Source: Scatavimonas merdipullorum
GTDB lineage: Bacteria > Bacillota > Clostridia > Oscillospirales > Acutalibacteraceae
Length of the DNA: 64,000 nucleotides
Reading direction: 5' to 3'
Assembly: GCA_018712865.1 (NCBI GenBank)
Contig: DVGH01000046.1
Location: 1-64,000, forward strand
Shown: piece after piece, positions 32,706-41,164 of the stretch
How positions within the stretch are numbered: position 1 is the first letter of the stretch
Layout of the letters: each line of letters begins with the position of its first letter
The notes under the pieces: model-generated
Databases searched by the model: none
Seen by the model: the letters and a program-made list of their open reading frames with translations, nothing else
What the model was told of the DNA's origin: nothing
Program-made: the position numbers and the translations under genes

Positions 32706-33197
32706 GTGTTTATTGCAAAGAAAATTTCAAAGGCTACGGTTATTACGGTAGGGATATCGCTTTTGCTCGTAATACTTTTTATTATACGGGCAGCGTCCTG
32801 TTCTTCTGTTCAGGATACGGCGGTGGCGTCTATTGGTGTTTACAGCCTGAAGGCGGAAGACAACGCACAGAGGATTGCTTTTCTGGAGCAGTTTGGGTGG
32901 CAGGTGGAAAGCGATCCGGTTGAAATGACAGATGTTCTGATCCCACAAAGCTTTAATGAAACATACCAGAATTATAATGCAATTCAGCTTGCGCAGGGGT
33001 TGGACCTTACAAAATATAAAGGAAAAAGCTGCAGACGGGTCAGCTATGCTGTGACAAATTACCCCAAGACACAGGAAAACGTACAGGAAAGCGTGCGCGC
33101 AAACCTTTTGATTTATGAAGGAAGGGTGATCGGCGGGGATATATGCAGCACGCAGCTGGACGGCTTTATGCACGGGTTTGAGAAACCGCAGGCGTAG
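32706..33197 (+). CDS. Membrane-anchored DUF4830-like protein
   Basis: Single N-terminal transmembrane helix (TVITVGISLLLVILFIIRAA, about residues 10-29) followed by a soluble outer domain of about 110 residues (AQRIAFLEQFGWQVESDPVE, RVSYAVTNYP, VIGGDICSTQLDGF). This resembles the uncharacterised clostridial DUF4830 proteins. Start GTG at 32706 with AAGGAGG 7 bases upstream. It lies between the HAD gene and a pseudouridine synthase gene, the latter only 24 bases away, so probably one operon. Function unknown. Confidence 0.65.
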   Translation: MFIAKKISKATVITVGISLLLVILFIIRAASCSSVQDTAVASIGVYSLKAEDNAQRIAFLEQFGWQVESDPVEMTDVLIPQSFNETYQNYNAIQLAQGLDLTKYKGKSCRRVSYAVTNYPKTQENVQESVRANLLIYEGRVIGGDICSTQLDGFMHGFEKPQA

Positions 33198-33221
33198 TTG
33201 TGAAAAAGAGGTGAAGGACGC

Positions 33222-33947
33222 TTGGCAAAGGAACGTCTGGATAAGCTTCTTGCGGGGCAGGGAACGGCCAGCCGTAAGGAGGTAAAAGCGCTGATAAAAA
33301 AGGGAAACGTGCAGGTAAACGGAGAGGTCTGCCTGCTTCCTGAAAGGAAAATTGACCCGGAAGAGGATAAAATAGAGATAAGCGGTGCATTACTAAATTT
33401 TAAGAGGCACGTGTATATTATGATGCACAAGCCGCCCGGCGTTTTAAGCGCTACAAACGATTTACGTGGAAAAACCGTGTTCGATCTGGTGCCGGAGGCG
33501 CTAAAACGCAAGGGGCTTTTTCCAGCGGGAAGGCTGGATAAAGACACCGAAGGCCTGCTGCTTTTAACAGACGACGGGGATTTTGCGCATAGAATGCTGT
33601 CGCCCCGGGAAAAGGTGTACAAGCGCTATGAAGCGCGGGTCGACAAGCCTATAACGGAGGATACGGTTCGTGCGTTTGAACAGGGCGTTGTTTTTGCAGA
33701 CGGGACAAAGTGTATGCCCGCGCGGCTGGCTGTGTGCGGGGAGGATAAAACGCATGTACAGGTGGAGATTTGCCAGGGAATGTTCCACCAGGTGAAAAAA
33801 ATGTTTCTCTGCTGCGGTTTGCACGTGCTTTTTTTAAAACGTACGGCGATTGGAGGGCTAGTACTTGACGGTAATTTGCATAAAGGACAGTGTCGGGAAT
33901 TGACGAAAAGAGAAGTTGCGGCTGTTTTTATCAGCAAAATGCCCTAA
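33222..33947 (+). CDS. RsuA-family pseudouridine synthase
   Basis: N-terminal S4 RNA-binding domain (RLDKLLAGQGTASRKEVKAL, residues 4-60), then a PseudoU_synth_2 domain with the catalytic-aspartate motif PAGRLDKDTEGLLLLTDDG (about residues 100-118). The group includes RsuA (16S rRNA position 516) and RluB/E/F; sequence features fit RsuA best. 241 residues. Start TTG at 33222 after AGGTGAAGGACGC. Confidence 0.9.
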   Translation: MAKERLDKLLAGQGTASRKEVKALIKKGNVQVNGEVCLLPERKIDPEEDKIEISGALLNFKRHVYIMMHKPPGVLSATNDLRGKTVFDLVPEALKRKGLFPAGRLDKDTEGLLLLTDDGDFAHRMLSPREKVYKRYEARVDKPITEDTVRAFEQGVVFADGTKCMPARLAVCGEDKTHVQVEICQGMFHQVKKMFLCCGLHVLFLKRTAIGGLVLDGNLHKGQCRELTKREVAAVFISKMP

Positions 33948-34065
33948 AAAAGTAAATTGCATTTTGCCGGGTGTCGGATTTATATAAAATGTAAGTCTTA
34001 GATTTAGTGAAAAAAATAGTAGCAACTTCCGGAAAAATCTGTTATATTATTAAATGAAATAAAAC

Positions 34066-34104
34066 CTACTCTTTTTTATCCGCCTGGCGGGATAAAGGGT
34101 AGCA
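34066..34104 (+). promoter_or_regulatory. Leader hairpin before the sugar-transport ATPase gene
   Basis: CTAC...CTTTTTTATCC pairs imperfectly with GGGATAAAGGGTAG around CGCCTGGC. It ends 1-2 bases before the AGGAGG of the gene at 34119. The placement could modulate translation start or mRNA stability. A weak promoter (TAGCAA, 17 bases, TATATT) lies just upstream at 34020-34048. Confidence 0.4.
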
Positions 34105-34118
34105 GGAGGTATTGTAGG

Positions 34119-35231
34119 ATGGCAAATGTATCGTTGAAAGGTATTTATAAGATTTACGACGGCGGGGTAACGGCGGTTTCTGACTTTAATCTGGAAATTG
34201 AGGATAAAGAATTTATTATCCTGGTTGGACCGTCCGGCTGTGGTAAATCGACGACGCTCCGCATGATCGCCGGCTTGGAGGATATAAGCAAAGGGGAGCT
34301 TTATATTGGCGGCGTGCTTTCAAACGACGTAGCACCAAAAGACAGGGATATTGCCATGGTGTTCCAGAACTATGCGCTTTATCCGCATATGACTGTATAT
34401 GACAATATGGCGTTTGGCTTAAAGCTGCGGAAAACGCCGAAAGACGAAATGCGCCGCAGGGTAGAAGAAGCGGCAAGAATTTTGGATATTGCCCATCTGC
34501 TAGACCGTAAGCCAAAAGCGCTTTCCGGCGGCCAGCGCCAGCGTGTTGCGCTTGGACGTGCTATCGTGCGTGACCCGAAGGTTTTCTTGCTTGACGAACC
34601 GCTTTCCAATCTGGACGCAAAGCTCAGGGCGCAGATGCGCACGGAGATTTCAAAGCTGCACCAAAGGCTGGGCACAACGTTTATTTATGTTACGCACGAC
34701 CAGACCGAAGCAATGACGATGGGCACCAGGATTGTTGTAATGAAGGACGGCCTGATCCAGCAAGTGGACACGCCGCAAAATCTTTATGACAAGCCCTGTA
34801 ACGAATTTGTTGCGGGCTTTATTGGCTCGCCGCAGATGAACTTTATCAATGCGACCGTTTGGAAAGTCAGCGACGGCTATACCCTGAAGTTTGACAAGTA
34901 TGAAGTAAAGCTTCCTGCTTCTAAAAATAAAAATAACTGCCTTGCACGGTATGCCGGCAGGGAAGTCGTTTTTGGAATACGCCCTGAAAATGTGCACGAT
35001 GAACCGGAATTTTTGGAAAAGGTAAGCGAAGGCATTATAGAAGCCAATGTAGATGTTACCGAACTGATGGGCGCGGAAATTTATCTGTACCTGAATATTT
35101 CCGGTATTCCGATTACCGCCAGGGTGGAGCCCACCTCCAAAGCAAAGCCGGGCGATATTATCAAAATTGCGCTGGATCTTGAGAAAATCCATATTTTTTC
35201 CAAGGAAACAGAACAGACGATTACAAACTGA
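34119..35231 (+). CDS. MalK/UgpC/MsmX-type sugar ABC transporter ATPase
   Basis: Walker A is GPSGCGKSTTLR (about residues 37-48), signature LSGGQRQRVALGRAI and Walker B VFLLDEPLSNLDAK. A C-terminal MalK-type OB-fold regulatory region (about 240-370, including EVVFGIRPENVHDE and GAEIYLYLNISG) completes the 370 residues. No permease or sugar-binding protein is nearby, which fits the Firmicute habit of one shared ATPase (MsmX-like) serving several oligosaccharide importers. It could energise uptake of the products of the amylase at the window start, but that link is inference. Ends at a strong terminator. Confidence 0.93.
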   Translation: MANVSLKGIYKIYDGGVTAVSDFNLEIEDKEFIILVGPSGCGKSTTLRMIAGLEDISKGELYIGGVLSNDVAPKDRDIAMVFQNYALYPHMTVYDNMAFGLKLRKTPKDEMRRRVEEAARILDIAHLLDRKPKALSGGQRQRVALGRAIVRDPKVFLLDEPLSNLDAKLRAQMRTEISKLHQRLGTTFIYVTHDQTEAMTMGTRIVVMKDGLIQQVDTPQNLYDKPCNEFVAGFIGSPQMNFINATVWKVSDGYTLKFDKYEVKLPASKNKNNCLARYAGREVVFGIRPENVHDEPEFLEKVSEGIIEANVDVTELMGAEIYLYLNISGIPITARVEPTSKAKPGDIIKIALDLEKIHIFSKETEQTITN

Positions 35232-35248
35232 ACAAAATAAACCGTATG

Positions 35249-35276
35249 CCGCCGCGGAGAACCCGCGGCGGTTTTT
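35249..35276 (+). terminator. Terminator after the MalK-type ATPase
   Basis: 9-bp stem CCGCCGCGG/CCGCGGCGG, loop AGAAC, then T5. Between this and the gltX promoter (35277-35468) I see only AT-rich sequence. Confidence 0.93.
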
Positions 35277-35468
35277 GTATTGCATAAAAAATGGATGAAC
35301 GCGCAAAATGCATGAATAGGTGATCAAAGACACTATATTTTTAGTTGCTTAAATTTATTATAAGCTATAGAAACTATAGGAAATATAAGAAAACGAAAGA
35401 CGTTTCTCTGAATTTGCCGGTTGATAAAGAGTGGATTCATAAGAACATGCCCTAAAATAGAAAAAAGT

Positions 35469-35496
35469 TTGAAAAATAAGGAAAATTTGGTATAAT
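35469..35496 (+). promoter_or_regulatory. gltX promoter
   Basis: TTGAAA (35469-35474), 16-base spacer, TATAAT (35491-35496), about 58 bases before the ATG. No T-box structure was recognised. Confidence 0.8.
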
Positions 35497-35554
35497 AATC
35501 AACATACGCTTTTGCTTTTATGTATGGCGAATTTTTTAAAGGGGATTTAAAACG

Positions 35555-37027
35555 ATGGCGGGTAAAACGGTACGAACAAGGTATGCGCCAAGCCCTACGG
35601 GATTTATGCATGTAGGGAACCTGCGTACGGCGCTTTATGAATATTTGATTGCAAAATCGCAGGGTGGAAAATTTGTTTTGCGGATAGAAGACACGGATCA
35701 GCAGCGGTTGGTGGACGGTGCGGTTGATGTGATTTACAATACGCTGCGGGCGGCCGGGATTACGCATGATGAAGGGCCGGACGTGGGCGGAGATTACGGA
35801 CCTTATATACAAAGCCAGCGAAGGGAAATGTACCTGCCGTATGCCATGCAGCTGGTTGAGCAGGGCAAGGCTTACCGCTGCTTTTGCACAAAGGAGCGCC
35901 TGGAAGCTCTGCAGCAGGACAGTGCGGGTGGCGGATACGACCGCCATTGCAGGGATCTGCCGCAGCAGGAAATAGAGCGGCTGCTTGCACAGGGCACCCC
36001 GTATGTGATTCGGCAAAAAATGCCGACGGAAGGCTCTACAACCTTTACAGACGCGGTATATGGAACGATCACGGTTGAAAACAGCGAGCTGCAGGATCAA
36101 ATTTTAATCAAAGCGGACGGCTACCCCACTTACAACTTTGCAAATGTTATTGACGACCATACTATGGGGATTACGCATGTGGTCAGGGGCAGCGAATATT
36201 TGAGCTCGACCCCTAAATACAATCTGCTTTATCAGGCGTTTGGGTGGGAAATCCCAACCTATATTCATTTGCCCCTGATTATGGGAAAAGACGCCGACGG
36301 CAATGTTACAAAGCTTTCCAAGCGGCATGGGGCAACCGGCTTTGAAGATTTGGTAAAAGAAGGCTATCTGCCGCAGGCGATTGTAAATTATATTGCGCTT
36401 TTAGGCTGGTGCCCAAAGGATAACAGAGAGCTGTTTACGCTTTCGGAGCTGGAAAAGGTTTTTTGTATAGAGGGAATCAGCAAGTCGCCGGCCGTGTTTG
36501 ATTATGACAAACTTGCATGGTTTAACGCGGAATATATCAAAGCGATGACGCCGCAGGCGTTTGTACAGGCGGCGATGCCGTATTTTCAACAGGTATTTGG
36601 TAAAACCCAAATGGACTATGGCAAGCTTGCCGCCATTTTGCAGCAGCGGGTGACGCAGCTGACGCAAATACCGGAAATGGTTGCGTTTTTTGTACAACAG
36701 CCCGATTACGACAAAATGCTGTTTGTCAATAAGAAAAGCAAGACCAATTTAGAAAACGCGCCTGTTATGCTGCAGGCTGCGCTTGATGGGCTTTGCGGCC
36801 TGCAAAGCTGGGACCACGACAGCATTCATGATTGCCTTATAGATTTAGCCCAAACATTAGAGGTTAAAAACGGTACAGTTATGTGGCCTGTCAGGATTGC
36901 TGTGTCAGGGAAAATGGTTACACCCGGCGGCGCGGTTGAGATTTTAGACATACTTGGGAGAGAAGAATCCCTGCGAAGGATGCGCCTGGGGCTTAAAAAG
37001 CTGGAGGGTTCATCACGTATCGTATAA
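35555..37027 (+). CDS. gltX: Glutamyl-tRNA synthetase
   Basis: Class I synthetase charging tRNA-Glu. The HIGH-type motif is YAPSPTGFMHVGNLRTALYE (residues 8-27) and the KMSKS-type motif is KLSKRHG. 490 residues with the bacterial anticodon-binding C-terminus (VTPGGAVEILDILGREESLRR). RBS AAAGGGG. Followed after 47 bases by glnS, so both enzymes for the Glu/Gln pair are made together. Confidence 0.96.
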   Translation: MAGKTVRTRYAPSPTGFMHVGNLRTALYEYLIAKSQGGKFVLRIEDTDQQRLVDGAVDVIYNTLRAAGITHDEGPDVGGDYGPYIQSQRREMYLPYAMQLVEQGKAYRCFCTKERLEALQQDSAGGGYDRHCRDLPQQEIERLLAQGTPYVIRQKMPTEGSTTFTDAVYGTITVENSELQDQILIKADGYPTYNFANVIDDHTMGITHVVRGSEYLSSTPKYNLLYQAFGWEIPTYIHLPLIMGKDADGNVTKLSKRHGATGFEDLVKEGYLPQAIVNYIALLGWCPKDNRELFTLSELEKVFCIEGISKSPAVFDYDKLAWFNAEYIKAMTPQAFVQAAMPYFQQVFGKTQMDYGKLAAILQQRVTQLTQIPEMVAFFVQQPDYDKMLFVNKKSKTNLENAPVMLQAALDGLCGLQSWDHDSIHDCLIDLAQTLEVKNGTVMWPVRIAVSGKMVTPGGAVEILDILGREESLRRMRLGLKKLEGSSRIV

Positions 37028-37074
37028 ACGTATAACGTTTTGTTGGCGGGAAACAGAATAGAGGAGAGGGTTCT

Positions 37075-38769
37075 ATGGCAGAAGGATGGAACAAGACGGA
37101 AGAAAGTGCAGGAAATGCCAATTTTATCCATGATTTTATAGATGAAGATATAAAGGAGGGCGGCCAGTTTGCGGGGATGACGGTACACACGCGTTTTCCG
37201 CCGGAGCCCAACGGATATCTGCATATTGGTCATGCCAAAGCAATCTGCATAGATTTTGGAACGGCGGAAAAATACGCGGGGATGTGCAATCTGCGCATGG
37301 ATGATACGAACCCCACAAAGGAAGATGTAGAGTATGTGGATGCGATTCAGGAGGACATCCGCTGGCTTGGGTTTAGCTGGGGGAACCGGTTTTATTATGC
37401 GTCGGATTATTTTGAACAGATGTACCAATACGCAATTGAGCTGATTGAGAAAGGACTTGCTTACGTTTGTGAGCTTTCACCGGAGCAGATGCGTGAAAAC
37501 AGAGGGGATCTGTCGAACCCTGCGACAAGCCCGTACCGCGACAGGCCGGTGGAAGAAAGCCTGGATCTTTTTCGGCGTATGCGCGCCGGGGAGTTTGAAG
37601 ACGGAAAGATGACGTTGCGTGCAAAAATTGATCTTGCTTCCGGCAATTTTAATATGCGCGATCCCGTTTTATACAGGATCAACCGGATCCGCCATCATCG
37701 AACGGGCGATACCTGGTGTATTTACCCGATGTATGATTTTGCCCACCCGATCGAGGACGCGATCGAGGGGATTACCCATTCCTTATGCTCGCTGGAATTT
37801 GAGGACCACAGGCCGCTGTATGACTGGGTGATCCGCAATATCAGCGCGCCTTCCAAGCCGCGCCAGATTGAATTTGCACGTTTGGGGATTAACCATACCG
37901 TGATGAGCAAGCGCCGCCTGCGTACGCTGGTGGAGCAGGGGTATGTAGACGGCTGGGACGACCCGCGCATGCCCACGCTCTGCGGACTGCGCCGCAGAGG
38001 CTATACGCCGAAGGCGATCCGCAATTTCTGTGACAGAATTGGCGTTTCGAAGGTCAACAGCACGGTGGAATACAGTTTTTTGGAGCATTGCCTGCGTGAA
38101 GACCTCAACGAATCGGCACAGCGCGTTATGGTTGTGCTGGATCCTGTCAAGCTGGTGATTACAAACTATCCAGAAGGAAAAACGGAGACCTTTGAAGTGG
38201 AAAACAATCCAAACAGGCCGCAGGACGGCAGCCGCACGATCACCTTTTCCAGGGAGCTGTTTATTGAACGCGACGACTTTATGGAAACGCCGGTCAAGGG
38301 GTACTTCCGCTTTTTTCCGGGGAATGAGGTGCGCCTGAAGTCCACCTATATTGTGCGTTGTACGGGGTGCAAAAAGGATGCAGATGGAAACGTAACGGAG
38401 GTTTATGCAACCTATGATCCCGAAAGCCGGGGCGGCAATGCTGCGGACGGAAGAAAGGTCAGAGGGACTGTGCATTGGGCAGATGCGCAGACGGCAGTGG
38501 ACGCGCAGGTACGCTTGTACGATAACCTGTTTACAGTGCCGGATCCCGATGCAGGCGACAAAAATTTTCTGAATTATGTAAATCCGCAGTCGCTTATTAC
38601 ACTGGATCATTGCAAAGCGGAGCGTTCTGTGCTGGAGGCTGCGCCGCCCAAGTCGTTTCAGTTTATGCGTTTGGGTTATTTTTGCCTGGACAGTAAGGAC
38701 ACAACGCCGCAAAAACCGGTATTTAACCGCAGTGTTTCGCTCAAGGACGGGTTTAAAGGCCGAAAGTAA
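37075..38769 (+). CDS. glnS: Glutaminyl-tRNA synthetase
   Basis: Class I synthetase charging tRNA-Gln directly. The HIGH motif lies in FPPEPNGYLHIGHAKAICID and KMSKS appears as VMSKRRL. The first half is the catalytic domain and the second half the double beta-barrel anticodon-binding domain. 564 residues, normal for GlnRS. Most Firmicutes lack GlnRS and use GatCAB transamidation, so this gene is a marker of lineages that acquired it. Start ATG 37075 after GAGGAGAGG. Confidence 0.97.
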   Translation: MAEGWNKTEESAGNANFIHDFIDEDIKEGGQFAGMTVHTRFPPEPNGYLHIGHAKAICIDFGTAEKYAGMCNLRMDDTNPTKEDVEYVDAIQEDIRWLGFSWGNRFYYASDYFEQMYQYAIELIEKGLAYVCELSPEQMRENRGDLSNPATSPYRDRPVEESLDLFRRMRAGEFEDGKMTLRAKIDLASGNFNMRDPVLYRINRIRHHRTGDTWCIYPMYDFAHPIEDAIEGITHSLCSLEFEDHRPLYDWVIRNISAPSKPRQIEFARLGINHTVMSKRRLRTLVEQGYVDGWDDPRMPTLCGLRRRGYTPKAIRNFCDRIGVSKVNSTVEYSFLEHCLREDLNESAQRVMVVLDPVKLVITNYPEGKTETFEVENNPNRPQDGSRTITFSRELFIERDDFMETPVKGYFRFFPGNEVRLKSTYIVRCTGCKKDADGNVTEVYATYDPESRGGNAADGRKVRGTVHWADAQTAVDAQVRLYDNLFTVPDPDAGDKNFLNYVNPQSLITLDHCKAERSVLEAAPPKSFQFMRLGYFCLDSKDTTPQKPVFNRSVSLKDGFKGRK

Positions 38770-38834
38770 AAACAGCAAGTAAAGTAGCACAAGGAATGTT
38801 TGCTTTTTTTGGTTGTATTTTAAAAAGGTTTTTC

Positions 38835-38863
38835 TTTACACAAATTTTGCCGTATGGTATATT
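38835..38863 (+). promoter_or_regulatory. Promoter of the HdeD-like gene
   Basis: TTTACA (38835-38840), 17-base spacer, TATATT (38858-38863), about 48 bases before the ATG. Confidence 0.75.
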
Positions 38864-38910
38864 ATAAGCAGACGTTATGTCAATGAAACTTTTGTTTAGA
38901 GGAGGAAATT

Positions 38911-39450
38911 ATGAACACATTTGTAAAGGTGCTGTGGGTGATTGCCGGTATCGTTCTGATATTGGGGGGATGCGCGGCGTTTTTTAACCCGCTTTCAGCG
39001 TACGTTGTAACGGAAGTGATTTTCGGAGCGGCGTTGATTATTTCTGGTATTGTAAGCATTATTGCCTATGCCCGGACAAGCAAGGTTATGATGGGCGCAG
39101 GCTGGGTTCTTGCAGACGGGATTTTATCCCTGATTTTGGGCGCGCTGATCTGCTTTAGCAGATATAACGAAGGGTTATTTGCCATTACAATTTCAACCTT
39201 TCTTGGCTTATGGTTGTTGTTTTCAGGCATTTCCGAGACAATCCGTTCCTTTGACCTGCATAAGCTCGGTGCAAAAGGCTGGGGCTGGCTGACTGCCTGG
39301 GGGATTATCTGTATCCTTGGCGGGATTGCCGTGTTCTGCAACCCTGTGATTACAGCAGTTGGAACAACCAGTTTCTTGAGCGGATTTATTCTGATCGCCG
39401 GCGGTATTGCGGCAATTACCAGATGCTTTACCAAAGACATTGAAGATTAA
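38911..39450 (+). CDS. HdeD-like (DUF308) membrane protein
   Basis: 179 residues in six hydrophobic segments arranged as repeated pairs (VLWVIAGIVLILGGCAAFFN, VLADGILSLILGALICF, WLTAWGIICILGGIAVFCNP), the internal repeat pattern of DUF308/HdeD. HdeD in E. coli is linked to acid resistance; in Clostridia the role is unknown. RBS GAGGAGG. Monocistronic with promoter and terminator visible. Confidence 0.85.
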   Translation: MNTFVKVLWVIAGIVLILGGCAAFFNPLSAYVVTEVIFGAALIISGIVSIIAYARTSKVMMGAGWVLADGILSLILGALICFSRYNEGLFAITISTFLGLWLLFSGISETIRSFDLHKLGAKGWGWLTAWGIICILGGIAVFCNPVITAVGTTSFLSGFILIAGGIAAITRCFTKDIED

Positions 39451-39473
39451 GATATTTATTCTTTATCAAAACA

Positions 39474-39509
39474 CAAAAGACTCCAAAGCGGCTGCTTTGG
39501 AGTCTTTTG
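39474..39509. terminator. Bidirectional terminator
   Basis: 16-bp perfect stem CAAAAGACTCCAAAGC and its complement around GGCT, between the HdeD-like gene and the convergent reductase gene. Confidence 0.93.
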
Positions 39510-39532
39510 TTATATACATAGCATAGAAAAAA

Positions 39533-40270
39533 TTAAATTACAAACCCTCCGTCAACGCCGAGCGTCTGCCCGGTAATAAAGGCGGCGGTGCTGTTTGAAA
39601 GAAAATAAACGGCGTTTGCCACGTCTTCGGCACTTCCCAGCCGTAAAAGCGGCGTTTCATTTTTTAAATCGGCAAGTGCAGGTTGGTCAAGACCTGCAAG
39701 CATATCGGTTTGAATCACGCCGGGCGCTACACAGTTTACACGGACGCCGCTGGGCGCTACTTCTTTTGCAAGCGCTTTTGTAAGCGCGATCACACCGCCT
39801 TTTGCGGCGCTGTAATGGACCTCGCAGCTGGCTCCCGTGCGCCCCCACATGGAGGAAACGTTTACGATTGAACCGGTATGCCTGCGCAGCATCGACGGTA
39901 AAACGGCGCGGCAGCAATAGAATACCCCCGTTAAATTTGTAGCGATCATAGTTTGCCAATCCTGATCGGTAATATCTGTAAACAGCTTTTGTTGTGCAAT
40001 GCCGGCATTGTTGACCAGCACATCTACAGCGCCAAATTTTTCTTCAATGCAACGGACCATTGCGTTTACCTGCTGTGCGTCTTGGACATCGGCCTGGAAC
40101 ACAGCGGCGCGGCCGTTTTGCGACAAAATATTCTCGACGACTGCCTGCGCTTGCTGTGTGCTTGTATTGCAGTGAACAGCGACTGTGTATCCATTTTGCG
40201 CAAACAGCTTTGCCGTCTGCGCGCCAATGCCGCGCGCAGCGCCTGTAATCAGCACCGTTTTTCTTTCCAT
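39533..40270 (-). CDS. Short-chain dehydrogenase, probably EF-P 5-aminopentanone reductase (YmfI-like)
   Basis: SDR fold with cofactor motif TGAARGIG (residues 9-16), NNAG and catalytic YSAAK. The segment SMWGRTGASCEVHYSAAKGG is characteristic of the YmfI group, which reduces 5-aminopentanone on translation factor EF-P in Firmicutes. FabG-type 3-oxoacyl reductases are the alternative, but there are no fatty-acid genes nearby. 245 residues. It is downstream of the flavin reductase gene on the same strand, 28 bases apart, so likely one transcript. Confidence 0.85.
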   Translation of the reverse strand: MERKTVLITGAARGIGAQTAKLFAQNGYTVAVHCNTSTQQAQAVVENILSQNGRAAVFQADVQDAQQVNAMVRCIEEKFGAVDVLVNNAGIAQQKLFTDITDQDWQTMIATNLTGVFYCCRAVLPSMLRRHTGSIVNVSSMWGRTGASCEVHYSAAKGGVIALTKALAKEVAPSGVRVNCVAPGVIQTDMLAGLDQPALADLKNETPLLRLGSAEDVANAVYFLSNSTAAFITGQTLGVDGGFVI

Positions 40271-40298
40271 ACCGGTATCCTTTCCTGTTTTTTGTGGT

Positions 40299-40805
40299 TT
40301 AGGTTTTAATCAGCGCCTTTATAATTTCGCCAATAAACATTTTATGGTAATCTTTTTCTTTATAGTTGCCGTCAAGCGTTTTGTCGATAAAGCAGTCGGG
40401 GGTAAGGTCCTGCGCATATAGCTTTTTGCACACAAGCACCAAACGGGCCTGTGCAAAGTATGGCGCTTTTTCGTCGAAAACCGGGATAAGCCCGGTTTCT
40501 TTTGCTTTGTCCACATCGCGGCCTGATTTTGTCCCGCAATAGGACAAGGCGCTGCGCATGGCTTCCGGATAAAACGAAAGGGTGTAATAGTCGTTTGCTT
40601 CCATAAACGGAAGGGTATAGCGCTGTGGCCGGATAAAAGTAAACGCCACATTTTTGTTCCAAAGCACGCCGGCGCCGCCCCAGCTGGCCGTCATGGTATT
40701 GTACGATTTTTGATCGCCCGCGGTGACAAGCATCCAGTCTTTTCCTATAAGCTTAAACAGATTGTCATGAAGCGACAGACAGTCTGTTTGTGTAAACCCG
40801 TTCAT
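40299..40805 (-). CDS. Flavin reductase-like (FMN-binding split barrel) protein
   Basis: 168 residues with the flavin-binding split-barrel pattern: YNTMTASWGGAGVLWNKNVA (FMN phosphate site), FIRPQRYTLPFMEAND and FTLSFY-type strand YYTLSFYPEA. Related proteins are annotated as flavin reductases or nitroreductase-like; the electron acceptor is unknown. Start ATG 40805 with GGAGG 9 bases upstream. Its promoter is overlapped by a perfect palindrome (40872-40905), so expression is probably repressed by a dimeric regulator not encoded in the window. Confidence 0.8.
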   Translation of the reverse strand: MNGFTQTDCLSLHDNLFKLIGKDWMLVTAGDQKSYNTMTASWGGAGVLWNKNVAFTFIRPQRYTLPFMEANDYYTLSFYPEAMRSALSYCGTKSGRDVDKAKETGLIPVFDEKAPYFAQARLVLVCKKLYAQDLTPDCFIDKTLDGNYKEKDYHKMFIGEIIKALIKT

Positions 40806-40856
40806 ATATGGTTGCCTCCTTCAAAGGTTGTGTTATAAGCTTTTCAATCTATGCAG

Positions 40857-40905
40857 ATTATAGCACCGGTATGCATAATATACAAATGTGTTTGTATATT
40901 ATGCA
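40857..40905 (-). promoter_or_regulatory. Flavin reductase promoter with 34-base perfect palindrome
   Basis: TATAAT (40862-40857) with TTGTAT (40885-40880) 17 bases upstream. The -35 lies inside a perfect 15-bp inverted repeat (TGCATAATATACAAA at 40872-40886 and its complement at 40891-40905, TGTG between). With no U-run and this position, an operator is more likely than a terminator. Confidence 0.7.
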
Positions 40906-40992
40906 GCCGATTTTGCGGCTTAATTTAGGAGAAGGGTCTTGCGTGTTTTTTTGTTTTTTCTGCAAAAGCGCACATTTGCTAAAGATTAAAGG

Positions 40993-41110
40993 GGTATTTT
41001 GCATAATTGAAAAGCGGAAAAAAAGGTGTTTTTGGATATAGCTACAAAAAACGTACTGACTGAATATTTATGCATAAAACGCTTGATTTTTTGCATAGAA
41101 CGTGTATAAT
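40993..41110 (+). promoter_or_regulatory. argG promoter region with ArgR/AhrC-type half-sites
   Basis: TTGATT (41083-41088), 16-base spacer, TATAAT (41105-41110). TGAATATTTATGCA (41061-41074) resembles the arginine-repressor ARG box (TGAAT-4-ATKCA). Further TGCATA half-sites lie at about 40993, 41071 and 41092, two of them in or beside the promoter, consistent with arginine repression. Confidence 0.6.
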
Positions 41111-41164
41111 GTTACCCATACGGTAAAAACGTTTAAAACGATAATAGCATGTACGGAGGCGTTT

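Noticed and set aside
35277..35554. T-box leader before gltX
   Set aside because: No specifier hairpin, T-box sequence or antiterminator/terminator pair was recognised; an ordinary promoter with a short leader fits.
40872..40905. Palindrome as a transcription terminator
   Set aside because: It has no U-run on either strand, is AT-rich, and lies over a promoter -35 rather than after a stop codon.
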